64,000 nt of DNA, taken from the NCBI GenBank assembly GCA_020740775.1, contig JAHEWK010000002.1, forward strand, positions 4,960,001 to 5,024,000, written 5' to 3'. Below, one piece after another: positions 32,521 to 48,300 of this stretch. Position 1 is the stretch's first letter, and each line of letters opens with the position of its first letter. The position numbers and the translations under genes are program-made. The notes under the pieces are model-generated. The model worked only from the letters and a program-made list of their open reading frames with translations. It made no database searches and was not told the DNA's origin. The stretch comes from Ilyonectria destructans. Taxonomy: Eukaryota > Ascomycota > Sordariomycetes > Hypocreales > Nectriaceae.

Positions 32521-35500
32521 CTTTTTTTATTATTATTTCTATTATTACTCTTACTGCTACTATTCTTATATATCTTCTTTATTTTACTATATATTTTTAG
32601 TAATATTACTTAAGTTTTATTAATAATTATTTAGTTTTTATTTATTTATTTTATTATCTATTTAATTTTATTTATTTTTATAGTTTTTTACTATTATTAT
32701 TTTATTATTTTTATAATTTTACTTTAGTTTTTACTATTATATCTTATTAGTTTACTGCCTAAAAGAAGACTATTACTACTATTTATATTAATATTTAGTA
32801 GGTTAAAAAGGCTATTTAGTATATTACTATTAAAACTACTTAAAGTCCTATTGGTAATAATAGCTTTAAGAAGGCTATTATTCTAGCTTTTCTTTTTAAG
32901 TCTATCTCTTTTTATAAGATATTTAAGATTTTTAACCCTAAGGTAGTCTCTTTTTATTTCTACTATAGTATCTATATTAATTTTATTTTAGAAGGTTAAA
33001 GATTATTACTTTATTTTTTATTTTTATTATATTTAATTTATATTAATCTATATCTTATTTAGATATTTTTACTTTACCTATAGTATATTTTCCCTATAGT
33101 ATTACTATAGTAGTTAATTAATAGCTAATTTTTCTTTAGGTTTTAGTAGATACTATACCTACTATATAAAGAGTAAGTATACTTATATTTAAGTAGGTTT
33201 TTTTTATAATATCTCTATAGTTACCCTTTTAATCTCTTTTAGCCTACTAATATATCTATTAAGTTTATAATTTCTACTAAATATCTATTTTTTATTTTTC
33301 TTTAGTAGTACTATATTTTAGTTTTTACTTTTAGGTTTATTCTTTATATAGATATTTCTATAGTTTTACTATAATCTCTATTAATTTAATTATAGCCTAA
33401 AAATCTAATAAAGATTAATAAGACTTTTAGTTACTATAATTAGTATATAATTACTGCTTATAGTAGTATCTAAAAGAAGGATATATCTACTACTAGATTA
33501 GCTTTAGTTAGCTTTAGTAATAGCTCTATAGCTACTAAAATTAACTGCCTTTTTTACTGGCTTATTACCCTTATTAAGGTCTAGATAGTTACTATTAATA
33601 TTAATATCCCTAAGGATTTTAATAATAGTAAGAATATTATTAGTATTTAGATATTCTTATAGTATTACTATAATATCTCTTTAAGATATTAAGTAATTTT
33701 CGCCCTAAAAGCCTAATTAATTTAAAAAATTAAATAATACCTATAGGCCTTTATTTATAGTATTAAAACTATATTAATTTAAAAATTCTAGCAGTTAGCT
33801 TTAAGCCTCTATTATAAATTTACTATAGCTTCTACTCTTTCTTTTATATCCTACTATATCTAAAGTATTACTATTAATTTAAACTGTATTAATCTTACTA
33901 TTCTACTATACTACTATACTGCTATAGCTACTATATATTTATTACTAAGATATTACTCTATATTTCTATAGTCTTTTAGCTTTAATTTAAATAGACTATT
34001 TCTATTAAAAAAACTGCAGTTTATAAATATATATTTAACTATCTACTTACTATATCTATAGGGGCAGTATAGTAATATTACTTTAGGAATTCTTCTAAAA
34101 AATAGAAAGACCTAAAATTCTATATATTTAGTATAGAGTTAGATTATCAGACTGTTAATATATTTAAATTGGTTTTAATATAATTTCCTATAGTTAAATT
34201 TAAAGGGGTAACAGTCTAAAATACTAATATTATTATAGCTACTCTATAACCTTCTAGCTTCTACCTTCTGGATTTAATAAGTTTTTTAGTCTTATTTAAA
34301 GGCTTTTAGAATTAAAATACTATTACTATATTATTAGTAAAGCTAGCTTTTATTTATTTAATTTAGGTATTATTAAAGTCCTTTATATTTTAGTAATATT
34401 ACTACTATCTTTATAATAGCCTTATATATTACTCTATATACTAAGCTATCTTTAGTATATATTTTAAATTTTATAACTCTTATATTAAAATAGAGATTTA
34501 AAAAGGGGACTAAAAGCTCTATCTTTAGGTTTCTTACTGAAGTAGCTCTATAGACTCCTGCTGTAATATAGAGACTTTTTATTTATTTAGCAGTAAGCCT
34601 CTATACTATCCCTTTAGGATTCCCTTTAACTTCTATAGACTAATAGAATATTAAGGCTCTATAGACTAAAGTACTTCTAATAACCTTAGTATAGATTTTT
34701 CTGCCTCTATAGATATTATAGCTCTATATTAATATAGTAATAGTATTAAGGGTATACTATTATTTAAGTATTTTTCTCTATAGCTTCTTAAGGTAAATAG
34801 ACTAATTAAATTTCCAGTTAAGTTAGACTCTTAATATCTTTAATTCTTTACTTAATATTATTATTACAGTTTCTAGCTATATTAGCTTCTATATTAATTA
34901 GTATCTTCTTATAAAGTAAAGTAGCTTAAATTTATTTAATTTAAATTTTATTTTATACTTTTTTATTTAGTTATTACAGACTGCCTATATAATCTCTAAA
35001 TATTATTATATTACTCTTTCTATTTAACTAATTATAATTAAATTAGTATTATTAGTAAAGTCTATAATTACTAGCTCTTTCTATTACTTAAGTAGCTTAT
35101 ATAGTATTTTAATATAGATTAGAAAAAGAATTAGGGATAGGGGTAAGCTTTATAGTACTCTAGTATATATCTTAAAGGCTTTTAATTTCTTATTATTAAA
35201 ATAAAGCTATATTAACCTCTTAAATAGATAGCTATAAATCTATTAGATAAGCTAGCCTTTAATTCCTACTATCTCTAGAATAAAAATCAGCCTTATAAAG
35301 TTAACTATATTAAAGGCACTAGAGATATTCAGTTAGACTATTATAGTAATATTAAGGCAGTTCTATATTGTTCTAATTATTTCTATTACTAGTCTAATTG
35401 CTATTTTTATTAATCTTCCTTCTCTATTTTCTATCTAGCCTTCTAGAAGAAGGCCTATTTTTTCTGCTATAGTAATTAAGCAGTTTTTAACTACTATCTT

Positions 35501-38500
35501 AATAATCTTTCTGATTATATATAGCAGTAAGATAAATCTATAGGCCTTAGTAAAGCTTTTCTCTTTAGGTATTTTATTTACTTTAGTAAGTATTATAGCT
35601 ATTATACTATAGTATTACTTAGGGAAGTAGCTTAATTAGAGGCTTATTTTAGTTATTCTTATTATTACTGCTATAAAGTAGCTGCTATAAGCCTTAAGAA
35701 GACCTATAGGGATATTATTATTACTAGCTGCCTTTTATAACTCTATTTTGCCTAATACCTCTATAATTTCCTTATTATTATAGTTCTAATTATATATTAA
35801 TTTTATTAGGGGGGGTAGTAGTATAGTAAATAGTAGGATATTACTAAGGTCTACCTTAAGGTTAAAAAAGAATCTCTTAGTTAGAATTACTGCCTTTTCT
35901 TTATAGTTATCTATAGGTTAGTTGCCTTTATTCCTCTATAAGAAAGAGATCTTTATACTATTCTGGAGGAGGCTGCTATAAAGGTAGGCCTACTGCTTAA
36001 TCTTTTAGAATATTACTAGATCTTTAGCTGCTTTATAAAGAAAAAGTTACTATTTATCTTATTATATATTATTAATAGCCTAATTTTATTGGTATTATAT
36101 AAGAAGAAGGTACTCCTACTCTATAATCCCTTTATATTATTAGTAGTATTATTAGGCTTTTTTAACTTATTTAGTTACTTTTTAGACTTCTATATTCTAC
36201 TACTTTTTAGACCTTTAGTATAGTTACTTTTACTATAGTATTAATTTAATTACAGTTAGTATAAATACTACAGTTAGTTTATTTATAGCTTTATTTAAAT
36301 TATCTTTAGTTTTAATATTATTTTCTATTACCTATAGCTAGAGGTTTACTTTAGGTTTAATATAATTACAGTCTATTACCTTTCAGTTTAACTATTATAG
36401 AATCTTATTAATCTTATTAAGCTTAAGTTAGGATATCTTAAAGGGTAGTATTAGGTTAGTAATAGTAGTAAGTTAGAGTCTATAGTCTAAGCCCTTAAGT
36501 TCTACCTTCCTACTATATTCTACTTAAATACTCTATAATATCTAGGCGAGGTTAATTATACTATCTTAATAGCTATAGCAGTTTTTTATTACTATCCCTT
36601 TTAGAGTTAGTGGTTCTAGAAATTTACTGCTACTAGCTCTACTATAGTCTTAATACCAGCTGAGTTTCTATTATATTTATTCTATATGGGGTGGTATTAA
36701 TTAATATCTCTAATAATTATATATAGATACCCCTATATAAATACTATAGCTCTTCTTAATAGCCCCCTTCAGCCTATTACTTCTTTCGGGCTGTAAATCT
36801 CTATAACCTTTAGGCTTATAATCTTAAGAGTTAATTTTATTCAGTTTTCTTCTACTTCTGCTATTTAATCCCAAACTTAGTATCTTTTATATATATATAA
36901 TACTAATCTGCTGCTATAGTATACTATATAATAGTTACTAGTAGCCGGACAGACTGGTTATTCTATCTTTATATTCTAATATAGTTTCTATAGGGATATA
37001 ATATTATATTATATACTGTATTCTAGTACTAAAAGTATTAATACAGCCTGCTTATTTATATTCTATTAGAGGATTATTAATTCTATATACTTAGGGGGGA
37101 ATTTTAATTTTAGTTGGGGTTTATTTTAGCTTTAGCTAGTTAGCTTATTATTATTATTAGGATAGTACTTTATCTTCTTTAAAAAGCTCTTCTAATAGTA
37201 GTATTACTAAAAGAGCTATTTAACTGCTAGGGTGCTACTATAATAGTATTTAAGCCTATTCTGGCGATTTTTAATACTCTATCTATATCTAAAGGGCAGC
37301 CTCTCTTTTGGTATATAAGGGTTTAAAGTCTAAAGTCTTCTAGCTATAGCCAGCTAGTAGTATTAAGGTTGGGGTACTACTATAGATTCTATTTATTCTT
37401 AAATTATTTAGGTCTATTTAGGTATACTCTAATTATTTATTACTAGTAACTATTAATAGCTGGATATTAGTGTAACTATATAGAATAGTCGCTCTGGTAT
37501 TTAAGGTATTTTACTGCTTTTATAAGTATTAGTAGGCAGTTCTTCTCTCTATCTGAATAGGCTGTAATACTATAGCAGCTATATTAAGTATTCTTTCTGT
37601 AGAATCTGGTAATATAGTCTATCTTATAGCACTTAAAGTACTACTTTAGTCTTAGTAATTCCTTAAAGAGTTTATAGTTTATTATTATTAACTTATAGAC
37701 TAGCTCTTTATTATAGAGTTAGTTAGCTATAACTACTTTATTAACTATTAGAATTATTTTAATTTTTATTATAGTATCTTTTTAGCTTTATATAGAGTTT
37801 ACTCTAATTACTATAATACTATTTTCTTTCTCTATTTCTTTATAGAGGGTTTCTCTATCTATTTACTGACATTCAGTTAGTATACTCTTAATTATTATAC
37901 TATATATTCTCTTTAATATTATTATATTATCTCTAAAGGCCTTTTAGACCTAATTATCTATTATAATATATTTAGCTATCAGACTGTAAAAAATAATAAC
38001 TATATCTTTACTTTAGAGTTAGCAGGCTGCTACTATAGCTTTTAGTTCTCTAATTGCTATATTAACTACTATTATAGTTTTAATAGAGGTTTATAAGTAT
38101 ATCTTCTTTAGGGGGTTATTTTACTTAATTATAACTTTATAGTTATATCTAGCTGGAATAGATTTTAAGAGGGGTTAGTAGGTATTATATCTAGTTAATA
38201 TAATATCTACCTAAAAATACTGCAGCTATATATTAGTATCAGTTTAGATACTTTAGATAGCTTTATATATAACTTTATAGATTATTTCTTTAAGTTTAAA
38301 GTATATTAGATTAATCTTTATAGTATTACTATAGTACTATAGAATCTTTATATCGGCTAGAGTGCAGATAATTTTCTATACTCTATTAAGAATTTCCCTC
38401 TAGATAAAGCTGGATAATTTTTTAAGTATTTTCTCTTCTTTAGTATTTTAAGTAGTCTTATTTTTAATTAGTAAGGCTGTTATAATATTATTTTATTAGT

Positions 38501-38737
38501 ACTATCTATACTAAGAGATATTTATATTAGGGTAGAAACTGCTATTTTTAAGGTCTATATAACTTAAATTTACTGCTATTAGCTTCTTTATCTTAGTGGT
38601 GCTCTATAGCTGCTACTATAATATTATTGCCTTAGTAGTTTTTTATGTTAGTTTTAATTCTAATATTAGATTGGATTTTAGTTAAGAGACTACTAAGATT
38701 TTAATAATTTTAGTCTTTTATATAAAGTTTTTTTTAT
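31813..38737 (-). mobile_element. LINE retrotransposon, left copy (about 6.93 kb), RIP-inactivated
   Basis: Reverse complement of the right copy (45353-52282). Paired anchors sum to about 84,095 (31813 with 52282, 36892 with 47212, 38737 with 45353). The 3' end is at the left, with a TTTATTTATTTA tail (the complement of a TAAA-like tail), so the element is on the minus strand. It contains a 30-base T run at 32491-32520 and a GC-rich island at about 32040-32345. No open frame survives. Confidence 0.85.
32040..32345. repeat. GC-rich island in the left LINE copy
   Basis: About 300 bp of normal or high GC inside the AT block, matching the reverse complement of 51745-52075. Relative to the right copy it shows many C-to-T and G-to-A changes (for example CCGGC to CTGGC). 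A 62-codon open frame here is not a gene; it only reflects the local composition. Confidence 0.7.
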
Positions 38738-41700
38738 TATAATAATTTATAAATAGTATTATTCTATAAGTTTTAATATTTCTTAGAGTATATTTACTTT
38801 AGGTATTAATAGACTGCTAGTAAATATACTTTTAATCTATAAGAAAAGGCTAAAAAATAATAAAAAAGAGGCTAATAATACTTTTCTTAAGATTTATAAA
38901 TAAATAGTAAAGCTATAAATAGAGATAGCTACTACTACTAGCTAACTATTATATATTTATAAGATTTATTTATATATTTCCACTAAATAGTTTAAAGCTA
39001 TTTATTATAGTTTTTAAGAGTTAAATAAAAAAAATAAACTTCTAGATACTTTAAATAGATATAAGTATTATTTAATTTAAAATATATAGATTATAAAGAT
39101 ATTTAATAATATTAATTAATTATCTTTTAGTTTAAATAAGAAGTTTAAGAATATTACTTCTTTAATATTAAATTCTTTTTTATCTTTTAGTATTATATAT
39201 AAAATACCTTTAGTAGATACTATATATAGTTAAGATTTTCTAGTAGTTACTATAAGATTTTACTTTTAGAGTAGTTTTTTTATTTAATAAGGTATATTAT
39301 TTTTCTTTTAATTTTCTTTATATTTTAAATCTTCTTAATATAATATTCCTTTAGTAATTCTACTTTTAATCTATAGTTATAACTATTATTAACTATAATA
39401 GTATTCTATATAAATTCTAATAATAAAATATAAAATATAGAGTATATTTTAACTTTTAAAGATAAATTTAATTTATAGTTATTTTCTGAGATTTTCTCTA
39501 GAATTTTATAGAATCTAATAAATTTATAGTTAAATTTCTTATTTAGTCTATCTATTAAAAGGTTTTTTATTACTAAAAGAATTATATCTTTCTTTAAGAA
39601 GAATAATCTTTTTATTCTTTTAGAGTTATAATATTTTTTTATTTAATTTCTAATAAATTTAAATTTAATTTTTATTTTTTTATAAAGATTTTTTAATTTA
39701 TTAAAGATAAGAATTATATAGAAATTAATAATTTCTTTTTATAGTTAGTAATATATATTAAAGATAAATTTAAAATTTATAAATATAAATATTAATTTTA
39801 TATTTTTATATATAATAGTATTATAGCTTAACTATACTATTAGTAGCTACTTAATTTAATTATTCTATTTATAGTTAATATAGTATTATAAGTATTACTT
39901 AAGAATTTAATTTATTCTTTTTATCTATTTATTTATTTAAGCTTAAAATATAGTAATTAATTAATAGTTAAATTTAAATTATACTATTAAAACTTATTAA
40001 AACTTAAATATAAATAGAGGTTTTTTATTAGTTAGAATCTCTATTAGTAATCTATTTGGTTTTTTTTAGCTCTACTTAATATTATTAGATAGATTAAAGC
40101 TATACAGTATTCTTAAATAGTAGAGATAAATAGTAAGTACTACACTTAGTACTAGTAGATACAGTAGCTATTAGTAATCTATATATACTAATAATATTTT
40201 AGTTAAATATATAGATAAATTCTTCTATATTTATTACTTCTCTATATAGTATAAAATAGAAAAGTTTTATAAATCTATTTATAATAATAAAAATACTATT
40301 ATAAAAGGCTCTATTTATTAGGTTTTTTAATAGAGGTAATTTTATAATAAAATCTATAGTAATTAAATACTATAGTTACTATATAACTAATAGTAGCTAT
40401 AATTTACTATATAGCTTATAGTATTATATCTTAGTTTTTATATAAAGACTATATTATTAAATAACCTTCTATATAACTTTTTTAATTTTAAAGAATATAT
40501 ATATTATTTTAACTCTTTTAAGAGTTTTATTAACTTCTTAATATCTATATAGAGAGTATAAATATATTTTCTATATAAGCTATTCTTATAATTTCAGTAA
40601 AACTTATAGTTTCTATAATTCTATTTATAAAATAGAAATTATAATAAAGTTATCTATTAATCTATCTATTTTATAGCTTTAATTATATTACTTAATTTTC
40701 TTTAGTAATTTATTATTATAAATTATATAGTAAGTATTATCTAATATTTATTATTTAGGGTATTTATTATAGTTTTTTATAGCTTTATTTAAGTAATTTT
40801 CTATTCTTTAATAAAAGTTATAAATTTTCTATATTTTAATAAGTATTTTATATTAATTTCTATTATAGAGTTCTTTTTTATAGTATTATTCTATAATAAT
40901 TCTATAATAATATATTAGAATATTATATTTCCCTTTTATCTTACTAATTAGTATTTTCTTAAGGGGGTTATTTTATACCTAATTAATAAAATCTCTATAT
41001 ATTTCAGTCTATAGTAGCTTATAGTATATAGAAATTAATTTCTTATTTTTATATATATATTTTAGATACTTCTACTATATATATTCTTTAGAAGTAAAAA
41101 AAAAAAAAATTTATTAGCTTTAATTATTTCTATATTAAAATCAGTTTATTAATTAATTATATTAATTTATTTATTCTCTAAATTCTTTAAATAGATAATA
41201 GTATAGTTAAATTCTAATAGATATTCTATATATTTAAGTTATTATCTATTAAATTATTATATTATAGTAAAATAAGAGATATTCTTATAATCTATATAGA
41301 CCTTAATCTTATAGTTACTTTCTAAAAGGTAGTATTAAAATTTCTTAAAGTAGTTAATAATTATAAGAAATTCTTTATTATAAATAGAGTAGTTAAATTT
41401 AGTACTATATATCTTATATAAATAAAATATAATAGAGTATAATAGTCTATTTTTATCTCTTTAGTTAATTTAACTATTTAAAGTAAAGTTAGAAATATTA
41501 ATTTCTAATTTAATTTCTTTTTTAAGATTAAATAAAATTAAAATTAACTTTATAAAAATAATATTTTAGATTATCTTAAAGGCTTATTTAGCTTTCTTAT
41601 TAAAATTAAATTTTACTTTTTTTCTTATAAGTCTAATAAGTAGAATAATATATTTACTGAAATCTTTAATAAATTATTAGTAGTAATTAGTAAATTCTAA

Positions 41701-44700
41701 AAGAATTATACTTTTATTAAATTAGTTAGTATAGGCTAATTTTTAACTGCTATAATCTTCTTAAGGTCTATCTATATCTAATTATAGAATATTATATACC
41801 TAAGGAATTTTACTTTTTAAATATAGAAATTACTCTTTTTTAATTTAACTAATAAGTTTATATCTTATAGTTTTTATAATACTATATAGATATATTACTT
41901 ATAATCTTTTTTATTTTTTAAGAAAATAAGAATATTATTTAAATAGTATATAATAAAAATATTAAGATATTTTTATAGTATATAGTTAATTATATATTAA
42001 AATACTATAGATATATTAATAAATCTAAAAGATATAATTAGATATTTATATAGTTTAAATTTAATTTTAAATATAGTTTTCTATTTATATTCTTTTTTAA
42101 TATAGATAAAATTATAGGCTTTTTTAAGATTAAATACTATAAATACCTTAACTCTATATAGTTTATTTTATAATTTAGAGATTAAAAATAATAAAGTTTA
42201 GTTTTTTTAATAATATTATTAAATTACTTAAAATCTATATAGAAGTATAATTTTCTATTTTTCTTAGGTATAAATATAACTAAATATCTAGCTGAAAACT
42301 TTAAGATTTAAATATAGTCTTTTTATAATATTTCTTAAATATATTCTTTTAGTATTATTAGCTTATTATTATTAAATTTATAAATTAAAAAGAATTTTAA
42401 GTTAATTCTATCTTTAAGAATAATTTTTAAATTCTATTTTTTTAGTTTTAGTAGATTTATTTTTAATTTTTCTATAAAGAGTTTTTAGTAGATTTAGTAT
42501 TTTAAAGGGATATTCTTAAGTTAGTTATTCTTTTTTTATTTTTTTTATTCTTAAAGGTCTTTATTTAGTTATTAGAATTATCTTTATAGAAATATAATAA
42601 TTTATTTAAGATATTACTTTTTTTCTATTTAATATTTATATTTTATTCCCTTTAGAGATAAGAAAGTATCTATTATATCTTTCTTTATAATTTTATTATT
42701 ATTAATTAAAGTTTAAAATCTCTATTTATATTTATTACTATTTATAATCTTAAGAAGTATATCTTTTAGGTATATTTAGTCTATCTTTTAATTAATATAA
42801 AGATTATTTCTTTTTAACTATAATTATTTAAATACTATATTATAGTTTTTAATATTAATAATATTAAAATTAATATCTTTATTTTTATTTTCTATAAATA
42901 CCTTAAGGTAATTAACCTTTTAAATTATCTATTTATAATTATAGGTAAAAGATATACTTTTTAAATTAGATACTTTATAAAATCTATTTTTATATTTCTA
43001 TAGAATCTCTAACTTATTTACTAACTTTAATTAGATATAATTTATATTAATATTATAGTCTATTAGTACTATTATTTATACTTTTTTAATATAGACTTCT
43101 ACTATAATTATATCTTCTTTAAGGTAGTTTATTATATTTAAAGTCTTTTATAGAAGTAAAATATCTTCTTTTATTATTATATTTATTTATTACTTTTTTA
43201 TAGATAGTAAGTATTATTTTTTATATACTTATAGATTTCTTTATACTATAGCCTATTATAGAATTCTCCTTTTATTTATATTTTAAAGTTAAATTTATTT
43301 TTATCTATCTTATAGATTTATATTTAGATTTCTTATAAATAATTTAAATACTTAAGGTATTTTCTATTCTAGTAGTTTATAGTATAATTAGTTAGATATT
43401 TTAAAAGTCTATATTATAGCTAAACCTTCTATTTTTTATATATATAATATTCTTTAGTTTTATAATTTTTAATTTTTAAGTCTTTTTTAATATATTTATT
43501 AGAGTAGAAATTATTATATTATTCTAGCTATATAACTTCTTATTCTTTAAACTACTTAATAACTCTATAATATTTTATTTTAATTCTATTATAGAACTTT
43601 TATAGTAGCTAAAAAATAATTTATATAGAATAATAGTTATAGTAGATTTTCTTAAAGTAATATACTAGATATATAGTAGGTATATAATAGTTAGAATATA
43701 CTAATATATTTTAAATTTTAAAAATATAATTTTAATTTATTATTAAGAACTTTTAGTTTTAAGTAATAATTTAGCTTAGGGATATCTTTTTATTATATTA
43801 TATAAATATAAATAATTTATCCTTCTACTATATTTACTAGTCTTTTTATTAAATAGTTAAGTATTTATTTTTATCTTTCTTATTTAATATTAGTTATAAG
43901 AATATATTTAAAGTTTTTTATTTCCAGTTTAATTTTCTTAAGGTATTAAAGTATTAATTTATTCTTAAAGATATTATTATTATTAAAGTTATTAAATTTA
44001 GAGTATTTTTCTATATCTATTTTAATATCTTTATTAGTAAAAGAAAGTTTAAGTTATTTAACTTATTTAGCTTCTATATTTATACTGATATTAAGTTTTT
44101 CTTCTCTTTATATATAGAATTTATATTTAATTTTATTATTCTATTATTATTAAAGTAGGATTTTTATAGTATCTTTATAGAGAGTTACTATAACTAGTAG
44201 TATTTTTAGAGTAAGTTATTTATTTAGAATATTATTTTTTTATTAATTATCTTTACTATAGAGTAAATATACTTAAAGATTTTTTTTCTTTTAGCTTTTT
44301 TATTTTTTCTAATTATATTAATTTTTCTTATTCTATAAAATACTCTATTTTCTTTCTATCTTAAGGGTATTAAAATTAATATCTAAAGTATTAAGATATT
44401 ATTAATATTAGATATTATATTCTTTTAAATTTCCTTAAGAGGTAGTTAGTATTTTTTTTTATTATTTAATTAGATTTATAATTATAATCTTTCTTTTTAA
44501 GTATTTTCTTACTCTTAAAGTTAATATTTATAGTAAGGCCTACTTTATCTAGCTAGATTTCTATATTATTATAGTCTATATAAACTATTATAATTATATA
44601 TTTATCTATCTAGAGGTTTTCTTTTTATTAATTAATTTATTTTACCTTCTTTTTATTTTTAGATATAAATTAAAACTGAATATTAATCTTAAATTTATAA

Positions 44701-45352
44701 TATTTATAGAATATATATTTAGAGTTACTATAATTTCAGTAAATTATCTTAAAGTAATTCTTCTTAACTACTTTAATATTTATAGAGCTTAAGTTTATTC
44801 TATAGAAGATATTCTATTATTATTTTTTCCTCTAATTAGTATTAAACTTCTTTTTTTTTAATAGAATATAAAGAATCCTTTTAACTTTTTAGTTTTCTTT
44901 TTCTATTATTATTTAAATTATTAGTTATTAATTTCTATAATAAGTTATATAAGTTTATTATAAGTAATAAAACTTTTTTTTCTAATTATAATATTTTTAA
45001 CTTTAAATTTTAATTTTTAGTAGAAATTTACTATATTAGCTTTTTCTTTTTAATTAAATTATAATATTAAATTATAGTATTTAGCTGTATATATAAATAT
45101 AGCTTCTATCTATTAGAGTTTCTAAAGAGCTTATTTTATAATCTACTTTTTATTTTAAAATCTATAAAAAGCCTTAAGTTTATACTTAAATATTAAATAG
45201 CTTCTATAGATAACTTTAATTTCTTTTTTTATTTAGTTATAAATATTATTAATATAGTTTTATATAATAAATTTAAATTATTATAAAATTTTATCTATAA
45301 GAAATTCTATACTATATTAAACTTTAGTTTTATTTATAATAACTATATTAAG
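38738..45352 (-). mobile_element. Gypsy (Ty3-type) retrotransposon fragment between the LINE copies, RIP-inactivated
   Basis: About 6.6 kb. On the minus strand at about 41931-41947 the RT core reads Y-L-N-N-I-L-I-F, where active elements have Y-L-D-D-I-L. Similar sequence repeats in the same orientation at about 55.2-57.86 kb (39470 with 55440, 41250 with 57130). RNase H and integrase would lie left of the RT. The frames are broken by many stops. Confidence 0.75.
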
Positions 45353-48300
45353 TAATAAAAAAACTTTATATAAAAAACTAAAATTATTAAAATTTTAGCA
45401 GTCTCTTAACTAAAATCTAATCTAATATTAAAATTAAAACTAATATAAAAAACTACTAAAGTAATAATACTACAGTAGCAGCTACAGAATACTATTAAGG
45501 TAGAGAAGCTAATAGCAGTAAATTTAAATTATATAGACCTTAAAAATAGCAATTTCTACTCCAATATAAGTACCTCCCAGTATAGATAGTACTAATAAAA
45601 CAATATTATAACAGCCTTACTAATTAAAAATAAAACTACTTAGGATACTAAAGAAGAAAAGGTACTTAAAAAATTATCCAGTTTTATTTAGAGGGAAATT
45701 CTTAATAGAGTATAGAAGATTATCTGCACTCTAGCTGATATAAAGATTCTATAGTACTACAGTAATACTATAAAGGCTAATTTAATATACTTTAAACTTA
45801 AAGAAATAATCTATAAAGTTATATATAAAGCTATCTAAAGTATCCAAATTAATACTAATATATAGCTATAATATTCTTAGGTAGATATTATATTAACTAA
45901 ATATAATACCTACTAACCCCTCTTAAAACCTATTTTAACTAGATATAACTATAAAGTTATAATTAAGTAAAATAACCCTCTAAAGGAGATATACTTATAA
46001 ATCTCTATTAAGACTGTAATAGTAATTAATATAGTAATTAGGGAACTAAAAGCTATAATAGCAGCCTACTGACTTTAGAGTAAAGATATAATTATTACCT
46101 TTTACAGTCTGACAGCTAAATATATTATAATAGATAATTAGATTTAAAAGGCCTTTAGAAATAATATAATAATATTAAAGAGAATATACAGTATAATAAT
46201 TAAGAGTATACTAACTGAATACCAGTAAATAAATAGAGAAACCCTCTATAAAGAAATAGAAGAAGAAAATAGTATTATAGTAATTAGAGTAAACTCTATA
46301 TAAAGCTAAAAAGATACTATAATAAAAATTAAAATAATTCTAATAGTTAATAGAGTGGCTGCAGCTAACTAGCTTTATAATAAAAAGCTAATCTATAAGT
46401 TAATAATAATAGACTATAAATTCTTTAAGAAATTACTAAGGCTAAAGTAGTACTTTAAGTACTATAAAATAGACTATATTATTAGATTCTATAGAAAAAA
46501 CGCCCAATATAGCCACTATAATACTGCAGCCTACCTAAATAGAGAGAAGAACTGCCTACTAATATCTATAAAAGCAGCAAAATACCTTAGATATTAGAGT
46601 AACTACTCTATATAGTTATACTAGTATCTAGCTGTTAATAGTTACTGGTAATAGGTAATTAAAGTATACTTAAATAGACTTAGATAATTTAAGAATAAAT
46701 AGAACTTATAGTAGTACCCCAATTTTAATACTACTAGCTAGCTGCAGCTAAAAGACTTTAAACTTTAAATTCTTATATACTAAAAGAAAGGCTACCCTCT
46801 AGATATAGATAGAGTATTAAAAATCACTAGAATAAACTTAAATACTATTATAGTAGCACTCTAGCAGTTAAATAGCTCTTTTAGTAATACTACTATTAGA
46901 AGAGCCTTTTAGAGGAGATAAAATACTATCCTAATAATAATAATAAGCTAATTAGCTAAAGCTAAAGTAAATTCTAGCTGAAATTAAAATCTCCCCCTAA
47001 GTATATAGAATTAATAATCCTCTAATAGAATATAAATAAGCAGGCTATATTAATACTTTTAGTACTAGAATATAGTATATAATATAATATTATATTCCTA
47101 TAGAAACTATATTAAAATATAAAAATAGAATAATCAGTCTGCCTAACTACTAGTAACTATTATATAATATACTGTAGCAGCAGATTAATATTATATATAT
47201 ATAAGAGATACTAAGTTTGGAATTAAATAGTAGAAGTAGGAGAAAATTAGGCAGAATTAACTCTTAAGACTATAGGCCTAAGAGTTATAGAAATTTATAG
47301 CTTAAAAGGAGTAATAGGCTAAAGGGGGCTATTAAGAAAAGCTATAGTATTTATATAGGGGTATCTATATATAATTATTAGAAATATTAACTAATACCAC
47401 TCTATATAGGATAAATATAATAGGAATTCAGCTGGTATTAAGGCTATAGTAAAGCTAGTAGCAGTAAATTCCTAAAACCTATTAACTCTAAAAGAAATAG
47501 CAATAAGAGGCTGCTATAGCTATTAAGACAGTATAATTAACTTTATCTGGATATTATAGGGTATTTAAGTAGAATATAGTAGAGAGGTAAAACTTAAGAG
47601 CTTAAACTATAAACTCCAACTTATTACTATTACTAATTTAATACTACTCTTTAAGATATTCTAACTTAAGCTTAGTGAGATTAATAAGACTCTATAATAG
47701 CTAAACTAAAAGGTAATAGACTGTAATTATATTAAACCTAAAGTAAACCTCTAGCTATAGATAATAGAAAATAATATTAAAATTAGGAATAATCTAAATA
47801 AAGCTATAAATAAGCTAACTGCAGTATTTATACTAACTGTAATTAAGTTAATACTATAGTAAAAGTAACTATACTAAAAGTTTAAAAAGTAGTAAAATAT
47901 AGAAATTTAGAAAGTAACTAAATAGATTAAAAAAGTCTAGTAATACTATTAATAATATAAAGGGATTATAGAGTAGGAGTACCTTCTCCTTATATAATAC
48001 TAATAAAATCGAACTATTAATAATATATAATAAGATAACTAGTAACTCTTTCTCTATAAGGTAGCTAAAGATCTAGTAATATTCTAGAAGATTAAGCAGT
48101 AAGTCTACCTTTATAGCAGCCTCCTTTAGAATAATATAAAAATCCCTTTCTTATAGAAAAATAAAGATAACTAATCTATAGATAACTATAAAGAAAAGGT
48201 AGTAATTTTAGTTAAGAGATTCTTTTTTAACCCTAAGGTAGACCTTAGTAATATCCTACTATTTACTATACTACTACCCCCTCTAATAGAATTAATATAT